Below are positions 17,221-27,570 of a stretch of 64,000 bases of DNA, piece after piece. How positions within the stretch are numbered: position 1 is the stretch's first letter; every line of letters starts with the position of its first letter. A program made the translations under genes and the position numbers. Location: contig CAYPPG010000001.1 of the NCBI GenBank assembly GCA_964412555.1, positions 1-64,000 on the forward strand, in the 5' to 3' direction. This DNA is from CAYPPG01 sp964412555 (lineage in GTDB: Bacteria; Hinthialibacterota; Hinthialibacteria; Hinthialibacterales; Hinthialibacteraceae). Below the pieces are notes generated by a model. It saw only the letters and a list, made by a program, of their open reading frames with translations. It was not told the DNA's origin and made no database searches.

Positions 17221-18642
17221 GTGATATTCAAAAAAACTGTTTTATTCCTATTGTCAGTTTCAGTGATGACACAAGCAGAACCATTTCTTGCACGCGCGGA
17301 AGGAACACTGCGTGTTCATCCTCTGAATCCACGGTATTTCACCGATGATGATGGTAAGGCGATTTATCTTACCGGCTCCCATACTTGGGCGACTATTCAG
17401 GAACGAGGAATCGAGGACAAGTCACCGGATTTCGATTACAAACAATTCTTGAATAACTTGAAAACATGGGGGCATAACTTTACGCGATTGTGGGCATGGG
17501 AACATGCGACATGGATGCAGTTTCGGGAAGCAGAAACAAAAATTCGTTACAAGCCGTTGCGCTATCCGCGAACGGGACCGGGAAAAGCACTGGATGGTGG
17601 CTTGAAATTCGACGTCACACGCTGGAATGAGGATTATTTTACACGATTGCGTGAACGAGTCATCGAAGCCGGCAAAAGGGGGATTTATGTCGGAGTTATG
17701 CTCTTTCAAGGTTTTAGTATCGAACAAAAGGGAACGGATGGCATCGATCCCAGCAAAGGAAATCCTTGGGACGGACATCCATTCAACAAAGCCAACAACG
17801 TAAACCGAATCGACGGCGACTTAAATGGAAATGGAGAAGGAGAAGAAATTCATACGTTGAACAATCCGGTTATCACGAAACTGCAGGAAGCGTTCGTGCG
17901 GAAAATGATCGAAACCTTGAACGATCAAGATCATGTCATCTGGGAAATCAGCAACGAAAGCCACGGGGAGTCACTCGCATGGCAGGAGCACATGATCCAT
18001 TTGATCCACGAATATGAAAAAGATAAAGCAAAGCAACATCCTGTGTGGATTACCTATCCTTGGCCTGGAAAGGAAATGAATGACGAACTGTTCGCAAGCC
18101 AGGCGGAAGCTGTATCACCCAACAGTAAAGGCGGATACCTCGAAAATCCACCGCCGGCAGATGGCAGCAAGGTTGTGATTGCGGATACGGACCACATCAA
18201 GCCTAATAACACCGATCCAAAATGGGTATGGAAAAGTTTCCTGCGCGGCCTCAATCCCATCGTGATGGACTATTATATGGATGTGCGAATTCATTCCCCG
18301 AAAGAGCCACAGCCGGATTGGAATCGAATCCGAAAAGCGATGGGCTATGCGCTGGCGTGGGCGAAACGAATCGATTTAACGGAAATGACACCGCGTAACG
18401 AATTGTCTTCCACAAAGTATTGCCTGGCGAATCCCGGAAAAGAATATTTGGTGTATCAACCGGAAGAACGAGAAGAATTTTGGATAAAAGTAGAACCGGG
18501 GAAGTATCGTTATGAATGGTTCGATCCGGAAAAGGGATATGTGACTTTTTCAGGAGTGTTGAATAGTATCGGCGGGGAAAAGCAGTTTTTCTCTCATTAT
18601 GATAGTGATGCGTTATTCTATCTACATAAAGAAAGTCAATGA
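17221..18642 (+). CDS. Secreted glycoside-hydrolase-like protein (DUF4038/DUF6298 type)
   Basis: This 473-residue protein starts with a signal peptide ending near AEPFLARA. Its N-terminal strand (HPLNPRYFTDDDGKAIYLTG) and LKTWGHNFTRLWAWEH resemble the clan GH-A-like apiosidase/DUF4038 group. WEISNESHGES at about residue 240 holds the likely acid/base glutamate. The C-terminal ~60 residues (YEWFDPEKGYV) form a beta domain often annotated as a putative collagen-binding domain. The GTG start at 17221 follows AAGGAG. It probably acts on plant or microbial polysaccharide outside the cytoplasm; the substrate is not known. Confidence 0.75.
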   Translation: MIFKKTVLFLLSVSVMTQAEPFLARAEGTLRVHPLNPRYFTDDDGKAIYLTGSHTWATIQERGIEDKSPDFDYKQFLNNLKTWGHNFTRLWAWEHATWMQFREAETKIRYKPLRYPRTGPGKALDGGLKFDVTRWNEDYFTRLRERVIEAGKRGIYVGVMLFQGFSIEQKGTDGIDPSKGNPWDGHPFNKANNVNRIDGDLNGNGEGEEIHTLNNPVITKLQEAFVRKMIETLNDQDHVIWEISNESHGESLAWQEHMIHLIHEYEKDKAKQHPVWITYPWPGKEMNDELFASQAEAVSPNSKGGYLENPPPADGSKVVIADTDHIKPNNTDPKWVWKSFLRGLNPIVMDYYMDVRIHSPKEPQPDWNRIRKAMGYALAWAKRIDLTEMTPRNELSSTKYCLANPGKEYLVYQPEEREEFWIKVEPGKYRYEWFDPEKGYVTFSGVLNSIGGEKQFFSHYDSDALFYLHKESQ

Positions 18643-18681
18643 TCCGTGGGGGAACTATTACTTTTTACAACATTTTTCTTT

Positions 18682-19776
18682 TTAGCAAGATTGCAAAGTA
18701 TAGGGAGCACTATCGACGATTGGCTCCTGTTTCATGATCAGATTCACTAAAAGCCTTGCGGAAGCCGGAGCCATTGTAATCCCATTGCGAAAATGTCCGG
18801 CATTGATGTAGAGATTCTGGATATGCGGATGCTGCCCGATAAAGGGAATACCGTCCGGAGAACCGGGACGCAAACCGGCCCATTCGGTTTCGATAGGATA
18901 TCGGCGCAAATCCGGGAGTAATTGAAACGCCGCCTCTTTTAATTTATAAACACCTTCCTCCGTTGTTCGCTTATCAAAACCGACATATTCAACCGTACTC
19001 CCCGCCAGGATTTTTCCGTCTATGCGCGGGATCAAATAATGATGTCGATAAAGGGGAATACAATGCAACAAGCCCGGTACGGCCTGAAACAAGATCATTT
19101 GGCCACGCACCGGTTCGATTGGAATATTCATACCGACACATTGCAAAATTTTGTTGCTCCATGCACCTGTAGCAATAATCACACACTCCGCCGCGATTTT
19201 CCCCTGCGTTGTATGGATAGTAGCGATATGATCGTTTTGTTGAGAGAGCTCTTGGGTTTCACAATGTTCCAAAAAGTTGACGCCCAGGGAGAGAAGAGAT
19301 TGTTTGAGCGCCTTCATGAGCCGCGGAGGTCGAATTTGCGCCACTTGGGGCATCCAGTATGCATTCTCAGCCTGTAAGATAACTTGTGGTTCTCGATCCT
19401 TCACCTCGATTTGCGATTGCTTATGAATCACTTGGGAATGCCGAACAGACCAATCCAGTATTTCAGATGAATTTGAATGATCGAAGATCAAAAGTCCGGA
19501 TCGAGTATATTCGGGATCGATTCCACTTTCATTGATCAGTGATTCGATCAACGCGGAATAATGTTGCTGGCTCCAAGTCGTGAGGGCAGTAATGGATTCA
19601 GCCTGACGCCAGGGATATAAAGGGGAAAGAATGCCGCCGCCGGCCCATGAAGATTCATTACCGACTCGATTATGGTCGATTATAGTGACATCGGCTCCAG
19701 CCAGGCAGAGTTCCCGCGCCGTCATAAGGCCAATGATTCCGCCGCCGATGATAGCATATTCGGTGGTTACAACCAT
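18682..19776 (-). CDS. thiO: Glycine oxidase ThiO (FAD-dependent)
   Basis: This 364-residue DAO-family flavoenzyme has an N-terminal Rossmann motif (AIIGGGIIGLMTARELCLAG), then WAGGGILSPLYPW, typical of ThiO. The late GLRPGSPDGIPFIG and INAGHFRNGITMAP motifs contact FAD and substrate. ThiO oxidises glycine to the imine needed for thiazole synthesis in thiamin formation. No other thi gene is near. The start overlaps the 3' end of corA by ten bases on the same strand. Confidence 0.85.
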   Translation of the reverse strand: MVVTTEYAIIGGGIIGLMTARELCLAGADVTIIDHNRVGNESSWAGGGILSPLYPWRQAESITALTTWSQQHYSALIESLINESGIDPEYTRSGLLIFDHSNSSEILDWSVRHSQVIHKQSQIEVKDREPQVILQAENAYWMPQVAQIRPPRLMKALKQSLLSLGVNFLEHCETQELSQQNDHIATIHTTQGKIAAECVIIATGAWSNKILQCVGMNIPIEPVRGQMILFQAVPGLLHCIPLYRHHYLIPRIDGKILAGSTVEYVGFDKRTTEEGVYKLKEAAFQLLPDLRRYPIETEWAGLRPGSPDGIPFIGQHPHIQNLYINAGHFRNGITMAPASARLLVNLIMKQEPIVDSAPYTLQSC

Positions 19777-20849
19777 TTTTTCCTTTTAAAATAAAACAAC
19801 ATTCCAACCGTAAGGGCAATCATAATAAGCCACACGGCCGGATAACTCCAATCCCATTTCAGTTCCGGCATGTAACGAAAATTCATTCCGTAAATACCGA
19901 CAATAAATGTTAGAGGAATAAAAATCGACGCAAAGATCGTCAGCACTTTCATGATTTCGTTGAGCCGCAAACTGACATGAGACAGATAAACATCCAGCAT
20001 TCCGGTCAGCATATCGCGATAGGACTCGATGATATCAATAATTTGAATGATATGGTCATAGAGGTCTTTCAAGAAAACGTGGGTTTCTTCTTGGATGAGA
20101 GGCGAATCGCTTTTTCGCAAGGCGATGATCATTTCCCGCACCGGTCGGATGGAACGGCTCAAAATGATGATTTCGTTCTTCATGCGATGAATTTTGTTTA
20201 GGGTATTTTCAGACGGATTATCGACCAGTTCCTCTTCCAAATCCTCCAACTCGTCTCCGATCTTTTCCAACGTATAAAAGTAACTGTCAACAATTGTATC
20301 CATCAAGGTATAGGTCAAATAATCCGTCCCGGCATTGCGGAATAATCCTTTGCTTTTTTTTAAGCGATCGATCACAGGATCGAAGATGGAACTTTCCTTT
20401 TCCTGGAATGTCAATACGAAACGTTTTCCAAGAATAATACTGACTTGTTCTTTGACAATATCAAACCGGCGCTCAAGATCGAATCCACGCTCCGGAGGAA
20501 GCAACAAGCGGAGGGTAAAATGAATATAGTCATCATAATCATCCATTTTCGGACGATGATTGGTATTGAGGATATCTTCCAGAACGAGGGAATGAATGCC
20601 GTATTGTCTCCCGATATCGTGGATGAGCTCCGTTTTATGCAATCCATCGATATTGATCCATGTGATATATTGATTGACGGGAGAATAGGCGCATTCCCGA
20701 ATTTCTTGAATCTGTTCCTCTTTGAAATCGAACGCATTGTATTCAATTCGTTTCATTTTTACGAAGGAAGATTTGATATCCCCAACATGGATCAAGGTGC
20801 CTGGCGGTAATCCCACTTTTCGTGACTGTTTTTTGAAGAGTTTCCGCAT
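19767..20849 (-). CDS. corA: CorA-family Mg2+/Co2+ transporter
   Basis: This protein of about 360 residues has a long cytoplasmic helical funnel and two C-terminal membrane helices. The GMN selectivity motif lies between them (FIVGIYGMNFRYMPEL), and a basic tail ends in YFKRKKWL. CorA pentamers conduct Mg2+ across the inner membrane. The ATG at 20849 is preferred to a TTG nine bases further out because GGAGG lies 11 bases ahead. thiO follows with an overlap, so both are probably in one message. Confidence 0.93.
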   Translation of the reverse strand: MRKLFKKQSRKVGLPPGTLIHVGDIKSSFVKMKRIEYNAFDFKEEQIQEIRECAYSPVNQYITWINIDGLHKTELIHDIGRQYGIHSLVLEDILNTNHRPKMDDYDDYIHFTLRLLLPPERGFDLERRFDIVKEQVSIILGKRFVLTFQEKESSIFDPVIDRLKKSKGLFRNAGTDYLTYTLMDTIVDSYFYTLEKIGDELEDLEEELVDNPSENTLNKIHRMKNEIIILSRSIRPVREMIIALRKSDSPLIQEETHVFLKDLYDHIIQIIDIIESYRDMLTGMLDVYLSHVSLRLNEIMKVLTIFASIFIPLTFIVGIYGMNFRYMPELKWDWSYPAVWLIMIALTVGMLFYFKRKKWL

Positions 20850-21342
20850 GTTGATCAATACCTCCGGCTCATTGATTGATTATAAAATTAACGGGAGATT
20901 CTAAAAATGCAAGCAAAAAATAGAATCGGTACAATGGCATTTCACAGAAAAAAGGAAAAACCTTTATTTGTATCAAAACACCAACGATTCATGATGCCAC
21001 TAAAAATCGTCAAAAATTGTGGTGCAGACATCCTGCCTGCACAATATATGCTATTTCCAAAAACAAACCACCCTTTGTACCAGTGATTCATTCATAAAAC
21101 TCTATAAAAAATTCCGAAAAAATGTGTCATTTGAGAAAGGATAGAGTATAATATAGATATCGTCTCGTTGCGAAAACACACAGATTTTTACATTTTTTTG
21201 TGTCAAGACACATTACTTTATCAGGTAAGTAAACAAATGGTATATCATTGTTTGAATTTGTTGTCGGGAGATGTACACCGATTTCTATCCATAAATCATT
21301 AAATTACAACTACTTACACTACAATATTCGGAGGCTTGAAAA
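20850..21342. other. Intergenic region between divergent corA and the beta-helix/cohesin gene
   Basis: This gap of almost 500 bases holds the corA start region, one palindrome (21017-21046), a candidate promoter (TATAAT at 21147-21152, without a convincing -35) and the AATATTCGGAGG ribosome site of the downstream gene. I found no further gene in it. Confidence 0.6.
21017..21046. repeat. Imperfect palindrome in the corA/cohesin intergenic region
   Basis: GGTGCAGACATCCTGCCTGC, continuing to ACAATA, has imperfect inverted arms (TGCAGACA/TGCCTGCA). The flanks TTGTGG and CACAAT extend the symmetry. It is close in sequence to the second hairpin before topA (3788-3810). Confidence 0.65.
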
Positions 21343-24300
21343 ATGAAAATGGAGTGGATGAAGAATTGTGTCAGGAAGTACAATTCATTACATTGTATCA
21401 TTGGGATGACCGCATTATTTGTCATGGGGATATGCACTCCCGTTGCACAAGCGCAAACAACATCCGGAACGATAACGGGATCGGAGACATGGTCAGACAC
21501 GGTTTTTTTGACAGGAGATGTCACCATTACAGACACCGGCCAACTGACCATTCAACCGGGCACGAGAATTGTCTGCGAACCGCAATTCGACGATCAGGTC
21601 AAAGGAAAAAACACATCTCGTATCGAAATCATTATTGATGGTGGGATTTTCATCGCCGAAGGAACGGAAACCAGTCCGATTACTTTTACTTCCGGTGCGA
21701 ACGAACCGGACGATGACGACTGGTACGGACTCCGGATTATCAGCGATGAAGTCACCTTACGATATTGCGTCGTGGAATACACAAATATCGGATTACATAT
21801 CGAACAAAACGGACTCCCTATCGTCGAAAATTGCACCATCCGCGAAGCGAAATACGATGGGATACGTATCGATACACCGGATACATACGTGTTCGACTCA
21901 TGCACCATCAGCCACAACAATAATGTCGGTGTTTCCTCCACAAAGAGAGCGGCAATTACCTTGACGGATTGCATCGTGACCAACAACGCTAAAGGTGGTC
22001 TTTATATCGATGGGGAAACTCGCATCATTGACTGTACCATCTCGAACAATCTCGGGAACGGCGCCACCGTTCGCGGATCAAACTCGAATCATTACGTTAC
22101 CAACTCCGTTTTCAGTGACAACAGCGATACAGGTCTGAATACCTCCCATGGAGTCTCCTTTACAATCAGCAATTGTACCTTCGAGCAAAACGGAGCGGAC
22201 GATGCAAGAAGCGAGGCCGACGGCATTTACGGGACATCCCCATTGAACATCACAAACTGCTACATCAATGGAAACACCGGCGCCGGTATTTCTCTTACGG
22301 AAGTGGGAACCGGTGGAATTACCGGTAATGTTATCACCGGTAACAAATACGGCATGCTGTTCAATTCACGGGAACCTGTGCTCGAAATATCCGGCGGCAA
22401 TGATATTTACAATAATATTCAATATGAATTGATCAATGAGGATTCGGCTGCAATTCGAATCAGTGACAACTATTTAGGCGAGCTGACCAATCAGGAATTA
22501 CGGGAGGGGAAACCCAATCCGACCAAAATCTTTGACAGCCGCGACGATCGTAGCGTCGGCGAAATCTTTATCTATACTTCCCTGAGTTCATCAATCCGTC
22601 AAACACCGATTCCAAATACATTTCGTTACACCCGCACTATTCCGGCAGATATTACAACGGTCGCCGCAGGATCGATTTCCGATGAACAAACATGGTCGGG
22701 CACAGTATTTCTCTTAGGGGATGTCACCATCACAGAGACCGGAAAATTAACCATCCAGGCAGGAACACAAATACTGTGCGATCCAACGTATGATAATCAA
22801 GTGGGCGGCAAACACACATCCCGAATCGAATTGATCGTGGATGGAGGGATATTGGCCGTCAATGGAACATCCACCTCACAGGTCCGCTTCACATCCTTGG
22901 AAGACTTGCCCCAAAAAGACGATTGGTATGGTCTACGGATCATCAGCGATCAAGTGACTCTTCGGCATAGTATTATTGAATACGGCAATATTGGACTCTT
23001 CATCGAACAGAACGGTCTTCCTGTAGTTGAAAACTCGACTATTCAAGAATGTCTGAACGATGGGATTCAAATCGAAACCCCCAACATTTATGAATTGAAA
23101 TCCTGTACTATTCTTAACAACGATAGTTACGGCGTCAATTCAACCAACAACGCCACTCTCACTATGATCGACTGTGCAATCGGCAATAATGGAAAAGACG
23201 GACTGAACATCTCCGGACTGACGTCTCTCACCGGGTGCGATGTATACGGCAATCAAGGATTCGGAGCAAACATCCGCGGAGCTCGATTGAATCACACGAT
23301 CAGCAATTGTACATTCCGGGAAAACACCAAAACGGGTCTAAGTACAGGTGTCGGTTCAACCTTCACCATTACCGGCTGCACAATATCCAATAACGGCTTG
23401 AGCGGTTCCCGTGCTACTGCCGACGGGATCTCCGGAACCGCTCCCCTCAATATTCTCAATTGTATCATCAGCGATAACAGCGGCGCAGGAATCTTGATGT
23501 CAGCAGTTGGTGAACAAGGTGTCACTGGCAACATCATCAACGGAAACCGCTACGGAATCGTTTTCAATTCACGCGAAAGTAGAATCAATCTCTCCAGTGG
23601 CAACGATATTTATAACAACATCGAATATGAATTGCAAAACGATAATATCGCAACCATCGTTGTCAACGATAATTATCTCGGAGAACTGACGACACAAGAA
23701 TTGCAGCAAAGCAAGGTTAATTTAACCAAAATCTTTGACAGCCGCGACGATCGGACGGTCGGTGAAATTCTTATCTCCACTTCACTCGATTCCTCCACCC
23801 AAAGTGCTCCTACGCCGAATTCTTTCCGGTATGTGCGCGATGTGCCTGACGATATTACCCAAGTTGCCAGCGGTTTGATCACAGGTGAACAAACATGGTC
23901 CGGTAAAGTGTTTATTTTAGGAGACGTCACAATCGCCGAAACCGGCACACTGACCATTCAAGAGGGTACACAAATCGTTTGCGATCCGGTTTACGATAAC
24001 CAAGCAGGCGGTGTGAATACTTCCCGCATCGAAATCATCGTCGACGGAGGGATTCTCGTTGCAATCGGTTCCCAATCCTCTCCCATCCGTTTTACTTCGG
24101 CTGCGGAGACGCCCGAATTGGACGACTGGTTTGGTCTTCGTATCCGCAGTGACAAAGTCACCTTGCGCCACTGTACGGCGGAATATGGGAATGTCGGACT
24201 GCTCATCGAACAAAACGGCCGTCCTGTAGTAGAAAACAGCGTCTTCCAGCTGGCTTCGACCGATGGCATTCGAATCGAAGCACCGGATACGTATGTCTTC

Positions 24301-26193
24301 ACCGCTTGCACTCTCCGGAATAATGGAGATTACGGGCTAAAGTCACTGGAAGAAGGATTGATCACCATGAACAATTGCACCATCGATACCAACGGCTCAG
24401 ATGGAATCTATATCGATGGGAAAACAACACTGCAACAATGCAACGTGTACGGCAATCAAAATTATGGTGTCAATCTGCGCGGAGACGATTTCACTCATCT
24501 AATTACCGATACCCATATTCATCAGAACGTAAAAACAGGTCTTAATATTGGAAGGGGTATATCGTATACCATCCGGAATTGCGTGATTGAAAAAAATGGA
24601 GAAGCCGGGGGACGAACGGAAGCGGATGGTATTTACAGTACCTCCCCTCTCAACATCTCCAATTGTTTCTTCACCGGTAACAGTGGATCGGGTATATCCC
24701 TGACTTATATCGGAGAGGAAGGGATTACCGGCAATGTGATCAATGGCAACAAATACGGGATTACTTTCAATTCAAGGGAAGACAGCCTGACCTTAAGCGA
24801 AGGAAATGATATTTTCAACAATACCGAATATGAATTGAACAACCAAAACACAGCGGCGATTATCGTAAACAACAATTACTTGGGGGAATTGACTACCCAA
24901 GAATTGAACGCCGATCAAACCAATTTGACAAAAATTTACGACAGCCGTGACAATCGTAGCGTCGGCGCGATCAATATCCGGACATGGGCTTCCACTCCCA
25001 ATGTTCAGGATCGTCCGACTCCGACACCAACCGCTACTCCCACGCCGACAAATACACCACGTCCCATTTTACCAACCGCGACCCCGACTCCAACACCCAT
25101 CTCACAGCCATCCGAGCGCGGTGATGTCAATCAAGACGGTCGTGTGACACCAGGAGACGCACAACTGGCTTTCGATTTGTATATTGACTTGATCACCGGT
25201 GTGCGTACGGCTTCACCTCCCTTCTCTCCTGGTACTGATATCTGGGAAGCCGACTATAACGACGACAGCCGAATTACACCCGGCGACGCACAAGCGATCT
25301 TTGATAAATATATCGAATCGATCAGCGGTAAAACAACACGAACGAAACGTACACTATCATACTCGGCCAAAAGTCTTCTTCCCTCGGAAGCCGCAACTGT
25401 GGAAGTCGGAAACGCGGAAGGGAATCCTGGAGATACGGTAACCATCCCCCTTAGCGTAACGGAAGGAGTCGGGATACGGGCGTTTTCTCTGGAATTACAA
25501 TATGATTCCACTCAATTGGAATATGTGGAACTGGACCGTAGTGGAACAACCACCGCTGATTTTTCATCGGTAGTGGGAATTCCGTTGCAGGAGAAGATCG
25601 TGATCTCCGGTTTTGCCGGCTCGGCCGAGGCCATTACGGGCAATGCGGTGTTTGTCAAAGTTCTTTTCAAAATCCTGCCTTCTGCTTCCGGCGAAATTCC
25701 ACTCACTCCCGCCGAATTTCTCGATGATCTATCCGGTGCGTTGGGTGTGCCGGGTAATATCCAAGTAATAGGTTCGCAATCTCTTCAACTATCCGTCGGA
25801 ACGGTCCCTGCTCAAGCAGGTGATCTTGTGACCGTTCCAATCACCATCCGCGGCGCAGATAACGTACGTTCGTTCTCTTTCAATATTGTTACCGACTTTC
25901 AAGTGCTCCGTTTTTCAAAAGTGGAAAAAAACGGTACCTTGACGCAAGAGTTTTCATCCCTTGTAGGGATTCAAAACGCGGACGGGGGTGTTACCGTAGC
26001 CGGCTTTGCAGGCGCTGCCAATCCGGTGACCGGAGAGGGGAAACTGGTCGATATCGTCTTTGAAGTACAAGAGAGTATCAGTCCGGCGATTTCTGTTACC
26101 CTAACGGAACTGCTCGACGATCTTGCTTCCGCACTGGTCATACCAGGAGAAGTGACATTTGCCGTAAATACTCAAGGTTGGTTATTATATTGA
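21343..26193 (+). CDS. Giant secreted protein: three beta-helix repeats, dockerin, two cohesin-like domains
   Basis: This 1616-residue protein has a signal peptide to about residue 38 (VAQAQ). Three homologous ~400-residue right-handed parallel beta-helix modules follow, starting near 39, 442 and 843. Each opens with TWS...LTGDVTIT- or LGDVTIT-type strands and ends near NNYLGELT and KIFDSRDDR. A Pro/Thr linker (about 1225-1260) leads to a dockerin with two Ca-loop repeats (GDVNQDGRVTPGDAQ, ADYNDDSRITPGDAQ). Two cohesin-like domains end the protein (about 1350-1480 and 1483-1610; ISGFAGSAEAITG, VAGFAGAANPVTG). The architecture suggests an extracellular scaffold or carbohydrate-active surface protein. 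GGAGG at 21330 supports the start. Confidence 0.85.
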   Translation: MKMEWMKNCVRKYNSLHCIIGMTALFVMGICTPVAQAQTTSGTITGSETWSDTVFLTGDVTITDTGQLTIQPGTRIVCEPQFDDQVKGKNTSRIEIIIDGGIFIAEGTETSPITFTSGANEPDDDDWYGLRIISDEVTLRYCVVEYTNIGLHIEQNGLPIVENCTIREAKYDGIRIDTPDTYVFDSCTISHNNNVGVSSTKRAAITLTDCIVTNNAKGGLYIDGETRIIDCTISNNLGNGATVRGSNSNHYVTNSVFSDNSDTGLNTSHGVSFTISNCTFEQNGADDARSEADGIYGTSPLNITNCYINGNTGAGISLTEVGTGGITGNVITGNKYGMLFNSREPVLEISGGNDIYNNIQYELINEDSAAIRISDNYLGELTNQELREGKPNPTKIFDSRDDRSVGEIFIYTSLSSSIRQTPIPNTFRYTRTIPADITTVAAGSISDEQTWSGTVFLLGDVTITETGKLTIQAGTQILCDPTYDNQVGGKHTSRIELIVDGGILAVNGTSTSQVRFTSLEDLPQKDDWYGLRIISDQVTLRHSIIEYGNIGLFIEQNGLPVVENSTIQECLNDGIQIETPNIYELKSCTILNNDSYGVNSTNNATLTMIDCAIGNNGKDGLNISGLTSLTGCDVYGNQGFGANIRGARLNHTISNCTFRENTKTGLSTGVGSTFTITGCTISNNGLSGSRATADGISGTAPLNILNCIISDNSGAGILMSAVGEQGVTGNIINGNRYGIVFNSRESRINLSSGNDIYNNIEYELQNDNIATIVVNDNYLGELTTQELQQSKVNLTKIFDSRDDRTVGEILISTSLDSSTQSAPTPNSFRYVRDVPDDITQVASGLITGEQTWSGKVFILGDVTIAETGTLTIQEGTQIVCDPVYDNQAGGVNTSRIEIIVDGGILVAIGSQSSPIRFTSAAETPELDDWFGLRIRSDKVTLRHCTAEYGNVGLLIEQNGRPVVENSVFQLASTDGIRIEAPDTYVFTACTLRNNGDYGLKSLEEGLITMNNCTIDTNGSDGIYIDGKTTLQQCNVYGNQNYGVNLRGDDFTHLITDTHIHQNVKTGLNIGRGISYTIRNCVIEKNGEAGGRTEADGIYSTSPLNISNCFFTGNSGSGISLTYIGEEGITGNVINGNKYGITFNSREDSLTLSEGNDIFNNTEYELNNQNTAAIIVNNNYLGELTTQELNADQTNLTKIYDSRDNRSVGAINIRTWASTPNVQDRPTPTPTATPTPTNTPRPILPTATPTPTPISQPSERGDVNQDGRVTPGDAQLAFDLYIDLITGVRTASPPFSPGTDIWEADYNDDSRITPGDAQAIFDKYIESISGKTTRTKRTLSYSAKSLLPSEAATVEVGNAEGNPGDTVTIPLSVTEGVGIRAFSLELQYDSTQLEYVELDRSGTTTADFSSVVGIPLQEKIVISGFAGSAEAITGNAVFVKVLFKILPSASGEIPLTPAEFLDDLSGALGVPGNIQVIGSQSLQLSVGTVPAQAGDLVTVPITIRGADNVRSFSFNIVTDFQVLRFSKVEKNGTLTQEFSSLVGIQNADGGVTVAGFAGAANPVTGEGKLVDIVFEVQESISPAISVTLTELLDDLASALVIPGEVTFAVNTQGWLLY
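21457..24985 (+). repeat. Three tandem ~1.2-kb repeats inside the beta-helix gene
   Basis: The coding sequence repeats with a period of about 1205 bases: copies begin near 21457, 22669 and 23871. Conserved landmarks recur in each copy (GAACAAAACGG, TTCAATTC, and ACAGCCGCGACGAT or ACAGCCGTGACAAT). The copies have diverged through the third codon positions, so the duplication is old or the copies evolve under selection. Confidence 0.85.
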
Positions 26194-26369
26194 TTGAGTA
26201 AAAACAAAATACGGGAAATATGTTTTAGCGAGAATCAAGGCGGTGCAGCCTGCCTCCTATTCGGAGTCAGCCGAGAGAATCGATGCAATTCTGGAGCGGT
26301 ATCAGCCACACTTCCCCAATGGGAAGCAAAAATAGCATTCAAGTAAAATTCAAACTTTTATTTCAAGAT

Positions 26370-27503
26370 TCAATGTTTCCCGGAAGAGTTATTCGAATTG
26401 TTCTTGATATGCTCCAACATGGCGATGATGAGGAAGAAAAGAATAATTTGCGTCAAGACAACATACGCTCCAAACGGCTCGTTGATGACAGGCAATACGA
26501 GGGCAGCACTTCCCACACATAAAGTAACCAAATGAATAAAGAAAACAGCCCTTCGATGGCTCATTCCCAAAGCCACCAACCGATGAGAAAAATGGTTTTT
26601 GTCACCCACATAAATCGGCTTGCCATTTTTGATGCGTATGAAAATCACAGATACCGTGTCAAATATCGGAACCGCTAAAATGACAAAAGGCATGACTACC
26701 GACCATGCGGTTGCGTTTTCCGTGTCACTTTGATAAAACGTGGAGAGAATGGTCAAAGCCGCAACCGAATACCCCAAAAACAGAGAGCCGGCATCTCCCA
26801 TAAAAATCTTGGATGGATAGATGTTATACCGTAAAAAGCCGGCGATACTTCCGGCCAGCGCAAAGGAAATCGCTGACATAAAAACCTGGCGGCTGACAAG
26901 GTGGGTAGAGATTCCCAATAGAATCAAAGAAATCATCGCCACCCCACCCGACAACCCGTCCATATTATCAAGCAAATTAAAGGAATTGGTAATCAGGACA
27001 ATCCATCCCATCGTCAAAAAGAAGTTGATAACCGGTTGATCAATGAATAATGCGATCTGAATGTTCGCAAAATACAGAATGATGGCTGCAATCACTTGAC
27101 CGCATAATTTGACAAGAGGATTCATCCCATATCGGTCATCGACCAAACCGATGCAAAAGAGGATCGCACCACCGATAAAAAAACCGGATAGTTGATGGAG
27201 TATATTTACATAGCCGGCGGCCCAAAATGACAGCAAATTCAATTCTTTGAAAATCTGATTGTTGCTGGCAAAATCACTCTTTCCAATCCAATTCAAAAGA
27301 AAAAGATCGAGGAAAACGACAAGAAGAATAGAAAAAAAGATAGCGGCGCCACCGAGCAGAGGCTTGGGTTGAATATGCACCTTTCGCTCGCCAGGATGAT
27401 CCAAAAATCCCAACCGTGGTGCCACTCTTCGCATAAGCGGCGTTAAGAAGAGAGAAAATATAAATCCTTCAAAAAACAAAACGAGAAAATGATACCATTT
27501 CAT
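26370..27503 (-). CDS. WecA/MraY-like undecaprenyl-phosphate sugar-phosphate transferase
   Basis: This polytopic protein of about 377 residues belongs to the polyprenyl-phosphate N-acetylhexosamine-1-phosphate transferase family. Visible motifs are HIQPKPLLGGAAIF, GLVDDRYGMNPLVKL (the aspartate-rich motif), FNLLDNMDGLSGG and FMGDAGSLFLGYS, and a late His-containing loop (KNHFSHRLVALGMSHR). It starts synthesis of a lipid-linked glycan at the inner membrane. The HRLVALG form is more WecA/TagO-like than MraY-like. The ATG at 27503 is preferred to an upstream TTG; neither has a strong ribosome site. Confidence 0.85.
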   Translation of the reverse strand: MKWYHFLVLFFEGFIFSLFLTPLMRRVAPRLGFLDHPGERKVHIQPKPLLGGAAIFFSILLVVFLDLFLLNWIGKSDFASNNQIFKELNLLSFWAAGYVNILHQLSGFFIGGAILFCIGLVDDRYGMNPLVKLCGQVIAAIILYFANIQIALFIDQPVINFFLTMGWIVLITNSFNLLDNMDGLSGGVAMISLILLGISTHLVSRQVFMSAISFALAGSIAGFLRYNIYPSKIFMGDAGSLFLGYSVAALTILSTFYQSDTENATAWSVVMPFVILAVPIFDTVSVIFIRIKNGKPIYVGDKNHFSHRLVALGMSHRRAVFFIHLVTLCVGSAALVLPVINEPFGAYVVLTQIILFFLIIAMLEHIKNNSNNSSGKH

Positions 27504-27570
27504 AAGCGTAATTATTGTACTTGATGACAAAACATTTGGGGAACAAGTTTGGCCCTATTGATCTATGAAT

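Noticed and set aside
25015..25110. Low-complexity ACTCCGACACCAA-type stretch as a microsatellite
   Set aside because: It codes in frame for the Pro/Thr linker of the secreted protein.
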